Program-made: the position numbers and the translations under genes
Shown here: piece by piece, positions 25,986 to 35,706 of the stretch
Layout of the letters: each line of letters begins with the position of its first letter
Numbering within the stretch: position 1 is the stretch's first letter
Notes under the pieces: model-generated
Database searches by the model: none
What the model was told of the DNA's origin: nothing
Seen by the model: the letters and a program-made list of their open reading frames with translations, nothing else
From: Marinibactrum halimedae
Lineage (GTDB): Bacteria > Pseudomonadota > Gammaproteobacteria > Pseudomonadales > Cellvibrionaceae
Direction of reading: 5' to 3'
Length of the DNA stretch: 64,000 nucleotides
Assembly: GCF_021234875.1 (NCBI RefSeq)
Contig: NZ_JAJQVM010000010.1
Span: 62,001-126,000, forward strand

Positions 25986-28900
25986 TTAGCGCTTGGCTCC
26001 GTCCAGTATCATCAACCGCGACAACAAAGTAGATTTATCAATAGTATTCACTTTTCCTCCCGTTCCTGTGCTCGACAAAATAACCTCAGCGGTATAGGTG
26101 TGTAATCCAGACCCCGGACGATCCACAAAACTAACCTGTCGAGTCTCTGATCCGGCTGGCGGGTCTGACCTGATTAAAACCCACTCATCTAAAACAGTAC
26201 TCCCTCTTCTGAGTCTTAGTCTTGTGAATACAGGCCCGCGCCGACCCGATAAAAATTCAATATGATTCTGTATTTGCAGAGTGATAATCACCGAAGAGCG
26301 AGAGTCCGCATCATCAAAGTTTATGCTTCGAGAAAAGCCAGCACCCCACCCATCATCATTAAAGCCAACCTCCTCACGACTACTGTAAAACTCCCTTGCG
26401 GTAATCGATTCACCCCTAAGCATCAGTGTATCAATAATATTTGCCGTATTGGCTCTAATTGATGTAGCTTCTAAATCGCCTCTTACTTTTGCATTATCAA
26501 TTACAAGTTGTCGGGCGTTTTTATCGTAATAGAATAATCCGTTGTTTGCATTTTTAGCGCCAGTGCCAAACCACATCGGCATATTCGAACCGGGTTGATA
26601 TTCAAAGCGATAGCCGCTGTCCGGGTCGTTAATCACAAAGCGCTGGTTGGCTTTATTGTAATAGACGTGTCCATTGGCTTCGTTAATTAAAGCGCCGTCG
26701 CCAATCCAAAACGCTAAGTTGCCAGATGAGGTAATACGCACTCTTGGAGTTGCGCCGCTCGTGGTTTGGAAAGTGCCTGCGGTTAACAAGCCCATGCTTG
26801 CTGCAATAGCCGATAACTCATTCACAAATAATTTATCGGCGGTGACAGCGTTGGCCGCAATTTTCCCGGCTGTAACAGCAAGAGCGGCGATTTTCTCAGC
26901 GGTCACTGCACTGGAAATAATATGCCGACTTAATACCGAGTTGGCGATAATCTTCGGTGAGCTAATTGAATTGTCTTGAATGTCCGTATTCTTGACGGGG
27001 AATTTTCCTTCAAGCTGTTGTAAATCTTCTCGTATTTCTGAGAGATCAACAAGTCCGCGATTGACTCGGTATTGACCAGTGAAGTTAAGACCACGGTTAC
27101 CCCATACATCAACAGCGGCAGCTCGAATATAAGCGACTTCCTGCCCCTCTTTAAATGGCACAGATAAAACCGGATCACGAGAGCTATCAATAACAAGGTT
27201 TGTCGCGTTGGGTATAAAACCATTATTGGTCGACATCCAAACACTAACGCCGGATAAATCCAAGTCATCAGGCCAATCAAAATCAATACCCACGGTGTCG
27301 TAAAAACCGACTGCGGTAAAATTATTTAATTGCGCTGGCGGTTCGTTGCGTACTCGTAGCTTTGCATATTCTTCGCTGATTCTGCCTGCAGTATCGACGG
27401 CATAAACTCGCACATCGAATTCACGACCCAAGCCGTAATCCTGTGCAGTGGTCCCATGTAAATCCCACTCTTTCGCGTCGATATTATTTACTGCATAGCG
27501 CTCTACACCATCAACAACGCATACAATACGATGACGCTCAGTGTAACTGTCCCACGCAATACGAAGGTAAGGGCCGTTAAAGGTTTCTCTGAGCCTTAAA
27601 TTTGTCGGTGCTGGCGGTGGTTGGTCTAACGAGTCGGAGATATCAACACTGATTTGCTCCCAGCGTCCACGAAAAATATTTTCACCCGCGACTCGGTAAA
27701 TGTATTTATCATCGCTGACCAAATCAGGGTCGGGGTAAGCGGTATATTCTGTTCGTGTTGTGTAACCGGGGCCAAGCGGTAAAAAGCTCGCTCCGTTATC
27801 GGTAGAGACTTCGATTAAATAACGATCCGCTCTTTGTCCCGTCCACTTTAAGTCAACACGAGGATCATCATTAGTGCCTGTAACAACAGCACGCAAGTTA
27901 GATACAGCGGGGGCAATATTTGCTGCGTCTGGTATGGCGTCGATGGGTGGGACTTGTAGTCCATCAGCAGCGGTGTATACGGTGATATCATCAACAAAAC
28001 CTTCTATTTGGTATTGGTTATTTCCACGCGGGCGGATGCGCTCGACTTTAACTCGGTAAGCAAAGTCGATACCCTCGCCTAATAAAAACATTGGCTTAGA
28101 AACGTTGGCGTCATGCCTCCAGACCATCGCTGTTTTATCGAGCAAATCGGGCGAGTCTAAGCGTATTTTTTTATCATTAATGACCGTAATTTTTAACGGA
28201 TCACCGGGGGTGCCGTCTTGATTTCTGATGACAATAAAGGGGTTTTTTATATCTTCGTGCACAGGTTCGGACAGATGTAATTCATCGTTACCGTTCCAAT
28301 GCATCACATCACCGCTAATTTGTGTTGCTCCTTCAATGGACAGCATGATGTGACTGACGGTGATGACGTCGTGAAAAAATGGCAGGTATCCGGACAGCCC
28401 AGTTGTGAACGAGATTTTCTGACGACGGTATTGATTTACGGCACAGATATAAATGCCGTATAAATACGCTTGGTCTCGATCGGTTACGCCGAATGCATTC
28501 ACTTCTTTTACGTTTTTTGCATCGCTGCCGGGTAATGCACACAACACCTCTTGCTCAATGTAAGAGTAAGTTTTATCGAGATATTTAACCCTCACACCGT
28601 CTGCAGTTTCGTCAGTGATCGGCACATGCTCAATTTTAAATGACCCGCGCTTTATGTTGCGCATTGTGAAAGTAGACATTGGTTGCGGCGAATAACCATC
28701 GTGCACCATGGTATAAACACCATTTTTATCGACGGGATGGCAACGACACACTGCCGCGATTTTGGTGAGTGCATCCCAGACGGTGGTTTGGGTATCAAAG
28801 ACACCGTTAAATTCATAACCTTGGTCGTCGCAGAATAAAGCCAGCTCATAGAGGTAATTTAAATCGATGTAAGGGTCGGCACGGTTACCACCGTATTGGG

Positions 28901-30125
28901 ATTTTGCAACGTCGATAAAGGCCCATACCGGATTGCTCGTTGTTACGTTATCAGTCCAGCCCTGATCGGGGGCCCAGGTAGAAACTTTCCCGCGAGACAC
29001 TACATTGAATTTAGATAGTGACCGGTTACCTAATTGCTCGCTTGCACGCACTTTAATCGCAATGCGAGTGGTATTAGTAATCGGGTTACCGTCTTCTAAA
29101 AAGCCTTTTAATTGACTCCAGTCGATGTCGTCGGTGACTTGGATACTGTCGTCTTTGGGTGTAATGCGATCACAATAGACTTGGTAACGACCGGGTTCGA
29201 CCGAATAATTAAACGTGCGGCGAATGGGGTCGCGGGTATCGCTGGTAAAGGTTTCGCGGCCCAGCCTAAAATAATTCCCTATTGGGTTGTCATCGTCGTC
29301 GACCTCACGAGCAAAAAATTCAAACGAGACCGAGTGCTGACGCGTACTGCCATTATCTTTAGTTTTATAAATACCAGCAGAAGCAACATCGCAGGCAATT
29401 TGAGTAATGGTGGTGCCCTGCTCGTTGACCGTATACGGCCCTAAGCGCTCGTCTTTAATGGCAAGGCTGGACACTTCCGAACTGCTCACCACATCACTAG
29501 GAAAGAGCTTTGATTTTTTGCCGGGCGGGATAACTTCAAACTGCACGTCATTTAAATCAGACAGCGGTGTATCTTCGTATCGTGCGGTTGTCATATCCAC
29601 ATCAACACTACCCAACCCTACTTCAAAGAGTTCGTAGATAATTTGGTCATCATCGCCCACAAACTCGGTGTAACTGCGCGTCGATAAATCTGGCCATGTA
29701 CGGAGTGAGCCGTAAATTCGGGGCTTGGGCTGCCCCATGCGCGCACGATTACCCCGCGAGCTAATTTGATAAGTAGGGCTGCCTTCTTGTGATTCGGCAC
29801 TTGCTACACCATCGGCTTTATTGGCACCAGCCATATACAATGCCGCTACCGCTGATACCGCACTAATAGCAAACGCCACCCAGGCAAGTGTTGCGGGTGC
29901 TTGTGGAATCGGTTCAACGGTGAGGTGATCGCCTTCTTTTAAAATCGTATCGAATTCAGATTCTAAAACGGGTTCGCCATTCAAATTAACGAGCGAGACC
30001 ACCGAGTGAATAAACTCCCATGCCCCACTCTCTTTAAGCGCCTCTTTTATCGTAGAGCCTTCGGTGATTTCGGATGACTTGCGCTGAGTAAAATCAAGCG
30101 GGTCATTAAATTGAGTCAGTTGCAT
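25986..30125 (-). CDS. J: Tail tip/host specificity protein J (with I-like N-terminal domain)
   Basis: 1379-aa lambda gpJ-like tip protein, likely to contact the host receptor. The first ~75 residues resemble the ubiquitin-like domain of lambda gpI (NGEPVLESEFDTILKEGDHL), followed by a hydrophobic stretch near residues 80-100. After the central hub come fibronectin type III-like domains (about 715-1000), then repeated AVTAxKIAA heptads near 1110-1140 and a C-terminal receptor-binding part. It ends the late operon. Its start overlaps the stop of the K-like gene. Confidence 0.9.
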   Translation of the reverse strand: MQLTQFNDPLDFTQRKSSEITEGSTIKEALKESGAWEFIHSVVSLVNLNGEPVLESEFDTILKEGDHLTVEPIPQAPATLAWVAFAISAVSAVAALYMAGANKADGVASAESQEGSPTYQISSRGNRARMGQPKPRIYGSLRTWPDLSTRSYTEFVGDDDQIIYELFEVGLGSVDVDMTTARYEDTPLSDLNDVQFEVIPPGKKSKLFPSDVVSSSEVSSLAIKDERLGPYTVNEQGTTITQIACDVASAGIYKTKDNGSTRQHSVSFEFFAREVDDDDNPIGNYFRLGRETFTSDTRDPIRRTFNYSVEPGRYQVYCDRITPKDDSIQVTDDIDWSQLKGFLEDGNPITNTTRIAIKVRASEQLGNRSLSKFNVVSRGKVSTWAPDQGWTDNVTTSNPVWAFIDVAKSQYGGNRADPYIDLNYLYELALFCDDQGYEFNGVFDTQTTVWDALTKIAAVCRCHPVDKNGVYTMVHDGYSPQPMSTFTMRNIKRGSFKIEHVPITDETADGVRVKYLDKTYSYIEQEVLCALPGSDAKNVKEVNAFGVTDRDQAYLYGIYICAVNQYRRQKISFTTGLSGYLPFFHDVITVSHIMLSIEGATQISGDVMHWNGNDELHLSEPVHEDIKNPFIVIRNQDGTPGDPLKITVINDKKIRLDSPDLLDKTAMVWRHDANVSKPMFLLGEGIDFAYRVKVERIRPRGNNQYQIEGFVDDITVYTAADGLQVPPIDAIPDAANIAPAVSNLRAVVTGTNDDPRVDLKWTGQRADRYLIEVSTDNGASFLPLGPGYTTRTEYTAYPDPDLVSDDKYIYRVAGENIFRGRWEQISVDISDSLDQPPPAPTNLRLRETFNGPYLRIAWDSYTERHRIVCVVDGVERYAVNNIDAKEWDLHGTTAQDYGLGREFDVRVYAVDTAGRISEEYAKLRVRNEPPAQLNNFTAVGFYDTVGIDFDWPDDLDLSGVSVWMSTNNGFIPNATNLVIDSSRDPVLSVPFKEGQEVAYIRAAAVDVWGNRGLNFTGQYRVNRGLVDLSEIREDLQQLEGKFPVKNTDIQDNSISSPKIIANSVLSRHIISSAVTAEKIAALAVTAGKIAANAVTADKLFVNELSAIAASMGLLTAGTFQTTSGATPRVRITSSGNLAFWIGDGALINEANGHVYYNKANQRFVINDPDSGYRFEYQPGSNMPMWFGTGAKNANNGLFYYDKNARQLVIDNAKVRGDLEATSIRANTANIIDTLMLRGESITAREFYSSREEVGFNDDGWGAGFSRSINFDDADSRSSVIITLQIQNHIEFLSGRRGPVFTRLRLRRGSTVLDEWVLIRSDPPAGSETRQVSFVDRPGSGLHTYTAEVILSSTGTGGKVNTIDKSTLLSRLMILDGAKR

Positions 30126-30531
30126 TGTTATACCGATAGAACTTGTAGAGTTTTAAATTAAAATGGGCGAGGCGATCCGGGGGAATGGAAGTCACTCCAC
30201 CATGCACGGCGTGCATAATTAAACCGTTTCGCAAGGCAAAAATAGATTTGTCGGGCGGCATCCAAATACCCGCATGGGTTAAATTGCACTCATCGTCACC
30301 GACATCGCACATGCCAACAATATCTAATTCAGTCGGCTTATCCGTGGGCTCGAACCAGCCGCGCATCAGATGGGTTTTAAAGGCTTTGCGAATTGCAGTT
30401 TTATTGTGACCGCTAATACCGACACGCAATAATTCGACGTCTTTTAAGTGATAATACACATCACGAACAAACGCCCAGCACGGTGCCTCGTGCGATGGGT
30501 AAACACGATCTAAAAAATCATTGAGCTGCAT
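30106..30531 (-). CDS. NlpC/P60-type tail assembly peptidase (lambda K-like)
   Basis: 141-aa tail protein with NlpC/P60-type residues: the Cys in APCWAFVRDVY (residue about 18), and His in LTHAGIWM and MHAVHGGV. Lambda gpK-like proteins hydrolyse peptidoglycan and help tail assembly or DNA entry. It sits in the conserved L-K-J order and overlaps J by 20 nt. Confidence 0.78.
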   Translation of the reverse strand: MQLNDFLDRVYPSHEAPCWAFVRDVYYHLKDVELLRVGISGHNKTAIRKAFKTHLMRGWFEPTDKPTELDIVGMCDVGDDECNLTHAGIWMPPDKSIFALRNGLIMHAVHGGVTSIPPDRLAHFNLKLYKFYRYNNATDSI

Positions 30532-30533
30532 AA

Positions 30534-31076
30534 TTACTCGATCAAGCCGGGATTGCTTGTAGGGGTGTAAGTGTGAGCAGGGAATTTTTGGTTTGCAGAG
30601 TTTTTATAACCGAGCTGCATTTGTACTTGGGTTAAAGTGACCGTAACACCGCGCACCTGCAAACGAATAATCGACGGCTTACCAAGAGTGGTTTTCGTCA
30701 TGTGATTGTAGGTGTACTGACGAATCATGCATTCCACCGGATAAACCGTTTTATTGGCTGCCGCGATGTACGCTTGCACTTCTCCACTCACTGCATCGAG
30801 TGTTACTGTAGCGGTGTTATCAACTTCAGTACTGGTTTCCGGTTCGGTAAACGTGCCCGCAAGGCCACGAAACGAGACCACCTCACCCGGATTAAAAAGC
30901 GCATTATCATCAAGTTTAAAATCAAACGTGGGGCGTTCGCGATTATCTTTTAACGGGACAACTCGTATTGGTTCGGGAAAAGTTGGGTGGATAAATTCAA
31001 AAGTGGGGATTTGCTGGATGTTAACGTCGGCGCGGGCGATGGCTTCTTTCTGAATTTGATCGTCAATTTTGAGCAT
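30534..31076 (-). CDS. Minor tail protein (lambda L-like, DUF1833 type)
   Basis: About 180 aa. It begins MLKIDDQIQKEAIARADVN and has the beta-rich pattern of DUF1833 tail proteins, with position equivalent to lambda gpL. ATG 31076 overlaps the stop of the fibre gene (TGATG), so it is preferred over the upstream start at 31100. The cysteine pattern of an iron-sulfur gpL is not evident. Confidence 0.65.
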   Translation of the reverse strand: MLKIDDQIQKEAIARADVNIQQIPTFEFIHPTFPEPIRVVPLKDNRERPTFDFKLDDNALFNPGEVVSFRGLAGTFTEPETSTEVDNTATVTLDAVSGEVQAYIAAANKTVYPVECMIRQYTYNHMTKTTLGKPSIIRLQVRGVTVTLTQVQMQLGYKNSANQKFPAHTYTPTSNPGLIE

Positions 31077-33022
31077 CAGAAAAACCCTATGATTTGCCAA
31101 TGAAATGAGTGTAATGCATTAGACTCACTTTGAGCGGTCATTATCACTCTGAATCGTTGTGCACGGTCATCACCTTCATCCCAATAGAACCTTAAATCTG
31201 CTCCGGGCTTATTACCGTTAGCCGCCTCTGATGATAATGTAAGGGTATAATTTATACTTGGTAACTTAGACGGAAATCCCACTAATTGTGTACCGCGACC
31301 ACCTGTGGTTCTTACAGCAGACCGTCCCGTTACAATAAATTGTCTTTCCCTTTTATTTATCCAGTATCTAATCGTGCCGTCATTTTCTCTTTCTGAGGTG
31401 TAGGCAAGGTCGTTTCCGGCGTGCTTACAAATACTGGGCGTCACTAAAAAATGAGTTCCGCTGCTACCCATCTCAATACGTGCATCAGCTCTAAACTTTG
31501 GGCCGTTACAATACGTTCCTTGCTCGTGCCCGCCGCCATCATTAAGCCTTAACCACCCATCGCGAGATGTAACCATATTACCAAAGCGGCCAATGATGTG
31601 ACTTGCTGAGCCGCTTAAGGTAATATTTTGATTAAAAGTGGCCCCATTAAATGTGGGTCGAGCGGTGGTTCTAACATCTTGATTTAAAATATCACCAAAC
31701 CTGTGACCATCCCAAAGTTCGGAATTCTGAGCTGTACCGCCAGAAGGTAAAGCCCCGACATCTAAAGCAGTAATAATGACGTCACCCTGTTTTCCATTGA
31801 CTCTAAAAACCGCATCACTATTGTCGATTTTGAACCACTGGTTGGCCTGCGTGTCCCAAACAATATTGTCACCAACGGCATAATTTACGTCGTTAATTTG
31901 ACCGGCCACAGAGACTTTATAAAAGTGAGCGGGCTCGTTAGGCTCTCCTTCTGGTATTGGTGGCTCAGTATTTGACGATGCGTCCCACGCCCCCATAAAC
32001 ACCAATGCATTGGCAATACTTTTAGCAATGTCATCCGCACGCGTTGCTGCAACTTCCGCTCTATCGGCATCGGCTTTTGCGTCACTGGCTGACGCAGCGC
32101 TATCGGCGGCGTCGCTCGATACAGTTTGCGAGATAGTAGTAATTTCAGCTAACGCAGCTTGCGCATCCGTTGCGCTTTGAGCCGCATTATTTTTATTTAA
32201 CTCTGTTGTGCTGGCGTTTTCTGTTGAGATTCTTTCGGATTCTTGAGCGCCGGTTAAGGCTTCTTGTGCGCCGGCTTCAAGCGCCTGTACTGTCGATAAA
32301 TTATTATTCGATTGCTGAGCACTTTCTGATGCTAACGTCGCACTATTTTCCGCGCTGGTTGCGCTATTCGAAGCTGACTCAACCGCTGCTTCTAAATCTT
32401 CTCGCATTTGAGTTGATGTGTTTGCATCATTAGCGACTTGATCAGCTAGACGGCTTACCTCAATAAGATTTTCACCCGTTGCATTACTTGCAGTAACTGC
32501 TTGTGTCGCTGCTTCATCTGCACGATTTGCATCATTCAGTGCTGACTGAGCGCTGTTCGCTGCTGCCCCTTCACTGGCTTTTGCATTGTTCTCAGAAGTT
32601 TTTGCCGCATCCGCCGCCGCAACAGATTCATCTTTTGCATCAACCGCAATTTGTGCAGACTCCAATGTGGTTGCGGTTTTTTCTCGTACCTCTTGCAATA
32701 TTGCGCGCAATTCAGTTTCAACGGTTCCTAGCGGTGTATCATTTTCAGAGAGCAAGGAGTTTAATGTTATTTCTCCTCTGTCTTCGGGATTAATAACAAT
32801 ACTACCCAGCTCTCGCGCAACATTAACAACTGAGATTCGGACATTATAAAAACCGGGTAAAACAGATTGCTCATAATTACCAGCAGCATCCGTTTCAAAC
32901 GTCGCGCTTGCACTCTTGACGATAGCAACGGCTTCATTACGTTTTGCAGTCAAAGTAATTAACGCATTTGCCAAACCGCCGCCGTTAATCGGGTCTTGTA
33001 ACTGACCTTTTAATGTAATCAT
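31076..33022 (-). CDS. Tail fibre-like protein with alanine-rich coiled coil
   Basis: 648 aa. The N-terminal ~100 residues form a carboxypeptidase-regulatory-like beta sandwich typical of the prophage tail-fibre N-terminal domain (ITLKGQLQDPINGGG...). A long Ala/Ser/Asn-rich heptad region (about 105-340) follows, then a C-terminal part with repeated Gly/Asn-rich strands ending in SFHWQIIGFF. It sits between the M-like and L-like genes rather than after J, an unusual place for a fibre. It likely forms a trimeric side or tip fibre. Confidence 0.75.
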   Translation of the reverse strand: MITLKGQLQDPINGGGLANALITLTAKRNEAVAIVKSASATFETDAAGNYEQSVLPGFYNVRISVVNVARELGSIVINPEDRGEITLNSLLSENDTPLGTVETELRAILQEVREKTATTLESAQIAVDAKDESVAAADAAKTSENNAKASEGAAANSAQSALNDANRADEAATQAVTASNATGENLIEVSRLADQVANDANTSTQMREDLEAAVESASNSATSAENSATLASESAQQSNNNLSTVQALEAGAQEALTGAQESERISTENASTTELNKNNAAQSATDAQAALAEITTISQTVSSDAADSAASASDAKADADRAEVAATRADDIAKSIANALVFMGAWDASSNTEPPIPEGEPNEPAHFYKVSVAGQINDVNYAVGDNIVWDTQANQWFKIDNSDAVFRVNGKQGDVIITALDVGALPSGGTAQNSELWDGHRFGDILNQDVRTTARPTFNGATFNQNITLSGSASHIIGRFGNMVTSRDGWLRLNDGGGHEQGTYCNGPKFRADARIEMGSSGTHFLVTPSICKHAGNDLAYTSERENDGTIRYWINKRERQFIVTGRSAVRTTGGRGTQLVGFPSKLPSINYTLTLSSEAANGNKPGADLRFYWDEGDDRAQRFRVIMTAQSESNALHSFHWQIIGFF

Positions 33023-33025
33023 AAT

Positions 33026-33400
33026 TTACTCGTAATGGGCTTCGTCGGTTTCGACTGTAAATTTAATTTCAACTGAGTTAACACCAACAAGCATGGAGGC
33101 CGGACTGTCTTTTATGCGCACTTGGTGAGGAACAACATTGCCCACGGTTTTTACAGGCATAGAAAAGTAATTCGCTCCCCCATTCGCACCACTTGCCGAT
33201 TCAAAGAAATGCCAAAAATCTTTTTCTTGGCTGTCCGTTAAAAACACACTAACGTTAATTTCTCGCATAGTGATGTGCGAGGTGCGTGAGACTTCAGGCG
33301 GCCCGCTTTCCATTTCGGTGCGAATTAGTGAGGGGTTGGATTGCACGGAATAGCCGCTACGCTGTGGCAGCGGTAAATGTTCTGGCCAATAAATTTTCAT
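33026..33400 (-). CDS. Minor tail protein (lambda M-like)
   Basis: 124 aa, beta-rich: WPEHLPLPQRSGYSVQ, then TDSQEKDFWHFFESASGANGG, a pattern of phage minor tail proteins next to the tape measure gene. It overlaps the tape measure stop by 4 nt. It likely forms the distal tail ring; the assignment to gpM rests on position and length. Confidence 0.65.
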   Translation of the reverse strand: MKIYWPEHLPLPQRSGYSVQSNPSLIRTEMESGPPEVSRTSHITMREINVSVFLTDSQEKDFWHFFESASGANGGANYFSMPVKTVGNVVPHQVRIKDSPASMLVGVNSVEIKFTVETDEAHYE

Positions 33401-35706
33401 AATGCGTTCGGTGTTAAATTAAAGGTATCTTTCATTGTGCTGTAGAGGCCCTGACCGCGCTGAATGCGGTTATCCAAATAATCCTCTACGTCATCAAGCG
33501 TGATGGTCGCTTCGCCGCCGCGCTGTTGTACCTGAGCGGTTTTGGGCTGGCCATTATTAATGATGGTAATTTTGGTGATGCTGCCCTGGCCTTTTGTGTG
33601 GTCCATGACGGTTTCGTTGGGATGTAAGATTGCGGGAAATCCGCCCTTGCCATCAATGCCGCCTGAGCGAGGGCCGTAACCAGTGAAGCCGCCACCGTCG
33701 AAGCTCTGCATTTTTGTATTCTTTATCGTACTGATAATGCCTGCTGTTTGCGACAAAACGGTTGCCGCTGCAGGAATGCCAGCCGGAAAACCCAATGACC
33801 ACGCCTGAGAAAGCCCCTGCTGAATCTTGATAGTTGACTCTGCAACTGCAAATATTTTACTTGCAGCAAACAATGCTCTATAAGTCTTACTCTGCTCTCC
33901 ACTATATGCAGATGATAAGCCTGCCAAGGTGCCAAAAAAGTCCGACGCCATACCCACTTGAGCAAGATGCGATTGCGTTTGAATTTCCTGTTTGGCAATT
34001 TCGGCACGTCGAGTTAATTCAATCTCTAACTCAGAGCCCGCTCCGTATTGCTGCCGGATGACTTCTAGACGCTGATTATAAAAACTTTCGAGGTCGAGCA
34101 ACTGTTGATCGTAATTGTATTGAGGCTCTGGTAAACCCCATAACATTTGCTCGCTGAATTGCGATTGTAATTGGCTGAGTAACGATAATTGTTGCTCACT
34201 GCCCGCTTGAGTGTTGTCTAAAATAATATTGCGGCGACGCTCATAACTGTCTGCAATGTGCTGCTCTTCCGTTTGCAAGCCAACCTGTAATTGCTCAAAA
34301 GCACGCGCATTGGCTGCTGAATTCTGCACACGCAAATTGTCTAGCCATAAATCCTTTTCTTTAGCCTCGATCAAATCATGATACTGATTTATCGCCGCTA
34401 ATTGTGCAGGCGCAGCGTTTAATTGCTCAGCGTTATACAGCGCTAATGCCCTCTGACCCATTCCCGTGGTTTCCGCCTGCTTTTTTAAAGCCGCTATGGT
34501 TTGTTCAACTTCAGGTATAATTTTTGCGGTTTGCGGTTCGGTCGCCTGGGCAGATTTAACCTCTAAATCCACCTGTTTGCGCAACTCTGCATTTCTGAGT
34601 TGCAGCGCCTCTACTTCTCCCTCTATCACCGCTTTACGCTGTTTGTACGCTTCAATCTGCTCCTTTCTGACTCTAGAACGCCCGCTATTTCTGGGTGCCT
34701 GTAATTCATTCAGCCGCTCTTGTGCATCCGACAACGCATTGGTATTGCGAGCTAATTCAATTTGTAATGGACTGTACTCTTGCAGCAGCGCTAATAATTC
34801 CCGGTATTGATTGCGCGCTTTAATCCCAGCGCGACCACCCTGTTCAATGCTGTCTGAAACCTTGTCAAATTCTCCCACCAAATACTCAATTGACTTAGTG
34901 CTATCATCCGCAAGAGCGTCACGCAAGCCAGTGACCATGCTCGTTATACTTTCCAGTGAGCTGTTGATCATGGGGGCAAAATTAGCCGCAACTTGTCGAG
35001 ATAGAGAGTTAAATGCAATTTCAAATTCACGAGTGTTGCTCGCCGCATCAATTAAGCTTTGGGCATCCACATCGGAAATAGAGCCGTTTAATTCTCTGCC
35101 CCGCTCTGCAAACTCTCTTAACGCTGATCCGTTGTCTTCCAGCAAGGGCATTAATAATGCAGCGTTATTCGCCAAAGATTCGAGATAAAAAACCTGCTCT
35201 CCGGCGGAAACATTCGCATCGTCGAGCGCTTTTTTAACGGCTATCAGTGCATCAGGCCCGCTCATTCTTTGTAATTCAGTCGCCGTCAAACCCACTTGAG
35301 GGGCGACCTTTTCAAAGAAATCTTTAAATTCACCACCACCTGTGGCAACAAAGTCTCCTATTTTATCTTGGGTATCTTTTGAAATATCCGCGAGCTTTTC
35401 CGTCTCAATGCCCACCCGCGAAGTAGCAAAGGCATACGCCTCCAAATCTGCAACACTGGTATTCGCCAACGTAGCGTAGCTCTGCAATTGCAGCAAAGCA
35501 TCACCTTGTTTTATCACCAATGCAGAGACCGCAGCGGTCGTGGCCGCTACTGCCGCTACTGATGCAGCAGAAACACTTGAAAAGTGTTTTTTCGTATTTC
35601 TCGACCAATGGCGCGAGTCATTTGCCGCTTTTCGTAAACCGGTACTGAGACCCGCTGTGTTTGTCACAAAATCAACGGTGAGCGTTGCAAGAGTGCCTGA
35701 TGCCAT
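33397..35706 (-). CDS. H: Tail tape measure protein
   Basis: 769-aa protein with long helical and coiled-coil stretches, an Ala-rich hydrophobic segment (SVAAVAATTAAVSALVIKQG, about 48-67) and a Gly-rich C-terminal region (GGGFTGYGPRSGG). It sets tail length and is probably ejected with the DNA. By the usual length rule it would fit a tail of about 110-120 nm. Its ATG overlaps the TAA of the gpGT frame (TAATG). Confidence 0.9.
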   Translation of the reverse strand: MASGTLATLTVDFVTNTAGLSTGLRKAANDSRHWSRNTKKHFSSVSAASVAAVAATTAAVSALVIKQGDALLQLQSYATLANTSVADLEAYAFATSRVGIETEKLADISKDTQDKIGDFVATGGGEFKDFFEKVAPQVGLTATELQRMSGPDALIAVKKALDDANVSAGEQVFYLESLANNAALLMPLLEDNGSALREFAERGRELNGSISDVDAQSLIDAASNTREFEIAFNSLSRQVAANFAPMINSSLESITSMVTGLRDALADDSTKSIEYLVGEFDKVSDSIEQGGRAGIKARNQYRELLALLQEYSPLQIELARNTNALSDAQERLNELQAPRNSGRSRVRKEQIEAYKQRKAVIEGEVEALQLRNAELRKQVDLEVKSAQATEPQTAKIIPEVEQTIAALKKQAETTGMGQRALALYNAEQLNAAPAQLAAINQYHDLIEAKEKDLWLDNLRVQNSAANARAFEQLQVGLQTEEQHIADSYERRRNIILDNTQAGSEQQLSLLSQLQSQFSEQMLWGLPEPQYNYDQQLLDLESFYNQRLEVIRQQYGAGSELEIELTRRAEIAKQEIQTQSHLAQVGMASDFFGTLAGLSSAYSGEQSKTYRALFAASKIFAVAESTIKIQQGLSQAWSLGFPAGIPAAATVLSQTAGIISTIKNTKMQSFDGGGFTGYGPRSGGIDGKGGFPAILHPNETVMDHTKGQGSITKITIINNGQPKTAQVQQRGGEATITLDDVEDYLDNRIQRGQGLYSTMKDTFNLTPNAL

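Noticed and set aside
32170-32433. Plus-strand frames opposite the fibre coiled coil
   Set aside because: Leu/Arg-rich translations are the complement of the alanine-rich repeat.
34811-35188. 125-aa plus-strand frame within the tape measure gene
   Set aside because: Shadow of a coding region; similar plus-strand shadows occur throughout the late operon.
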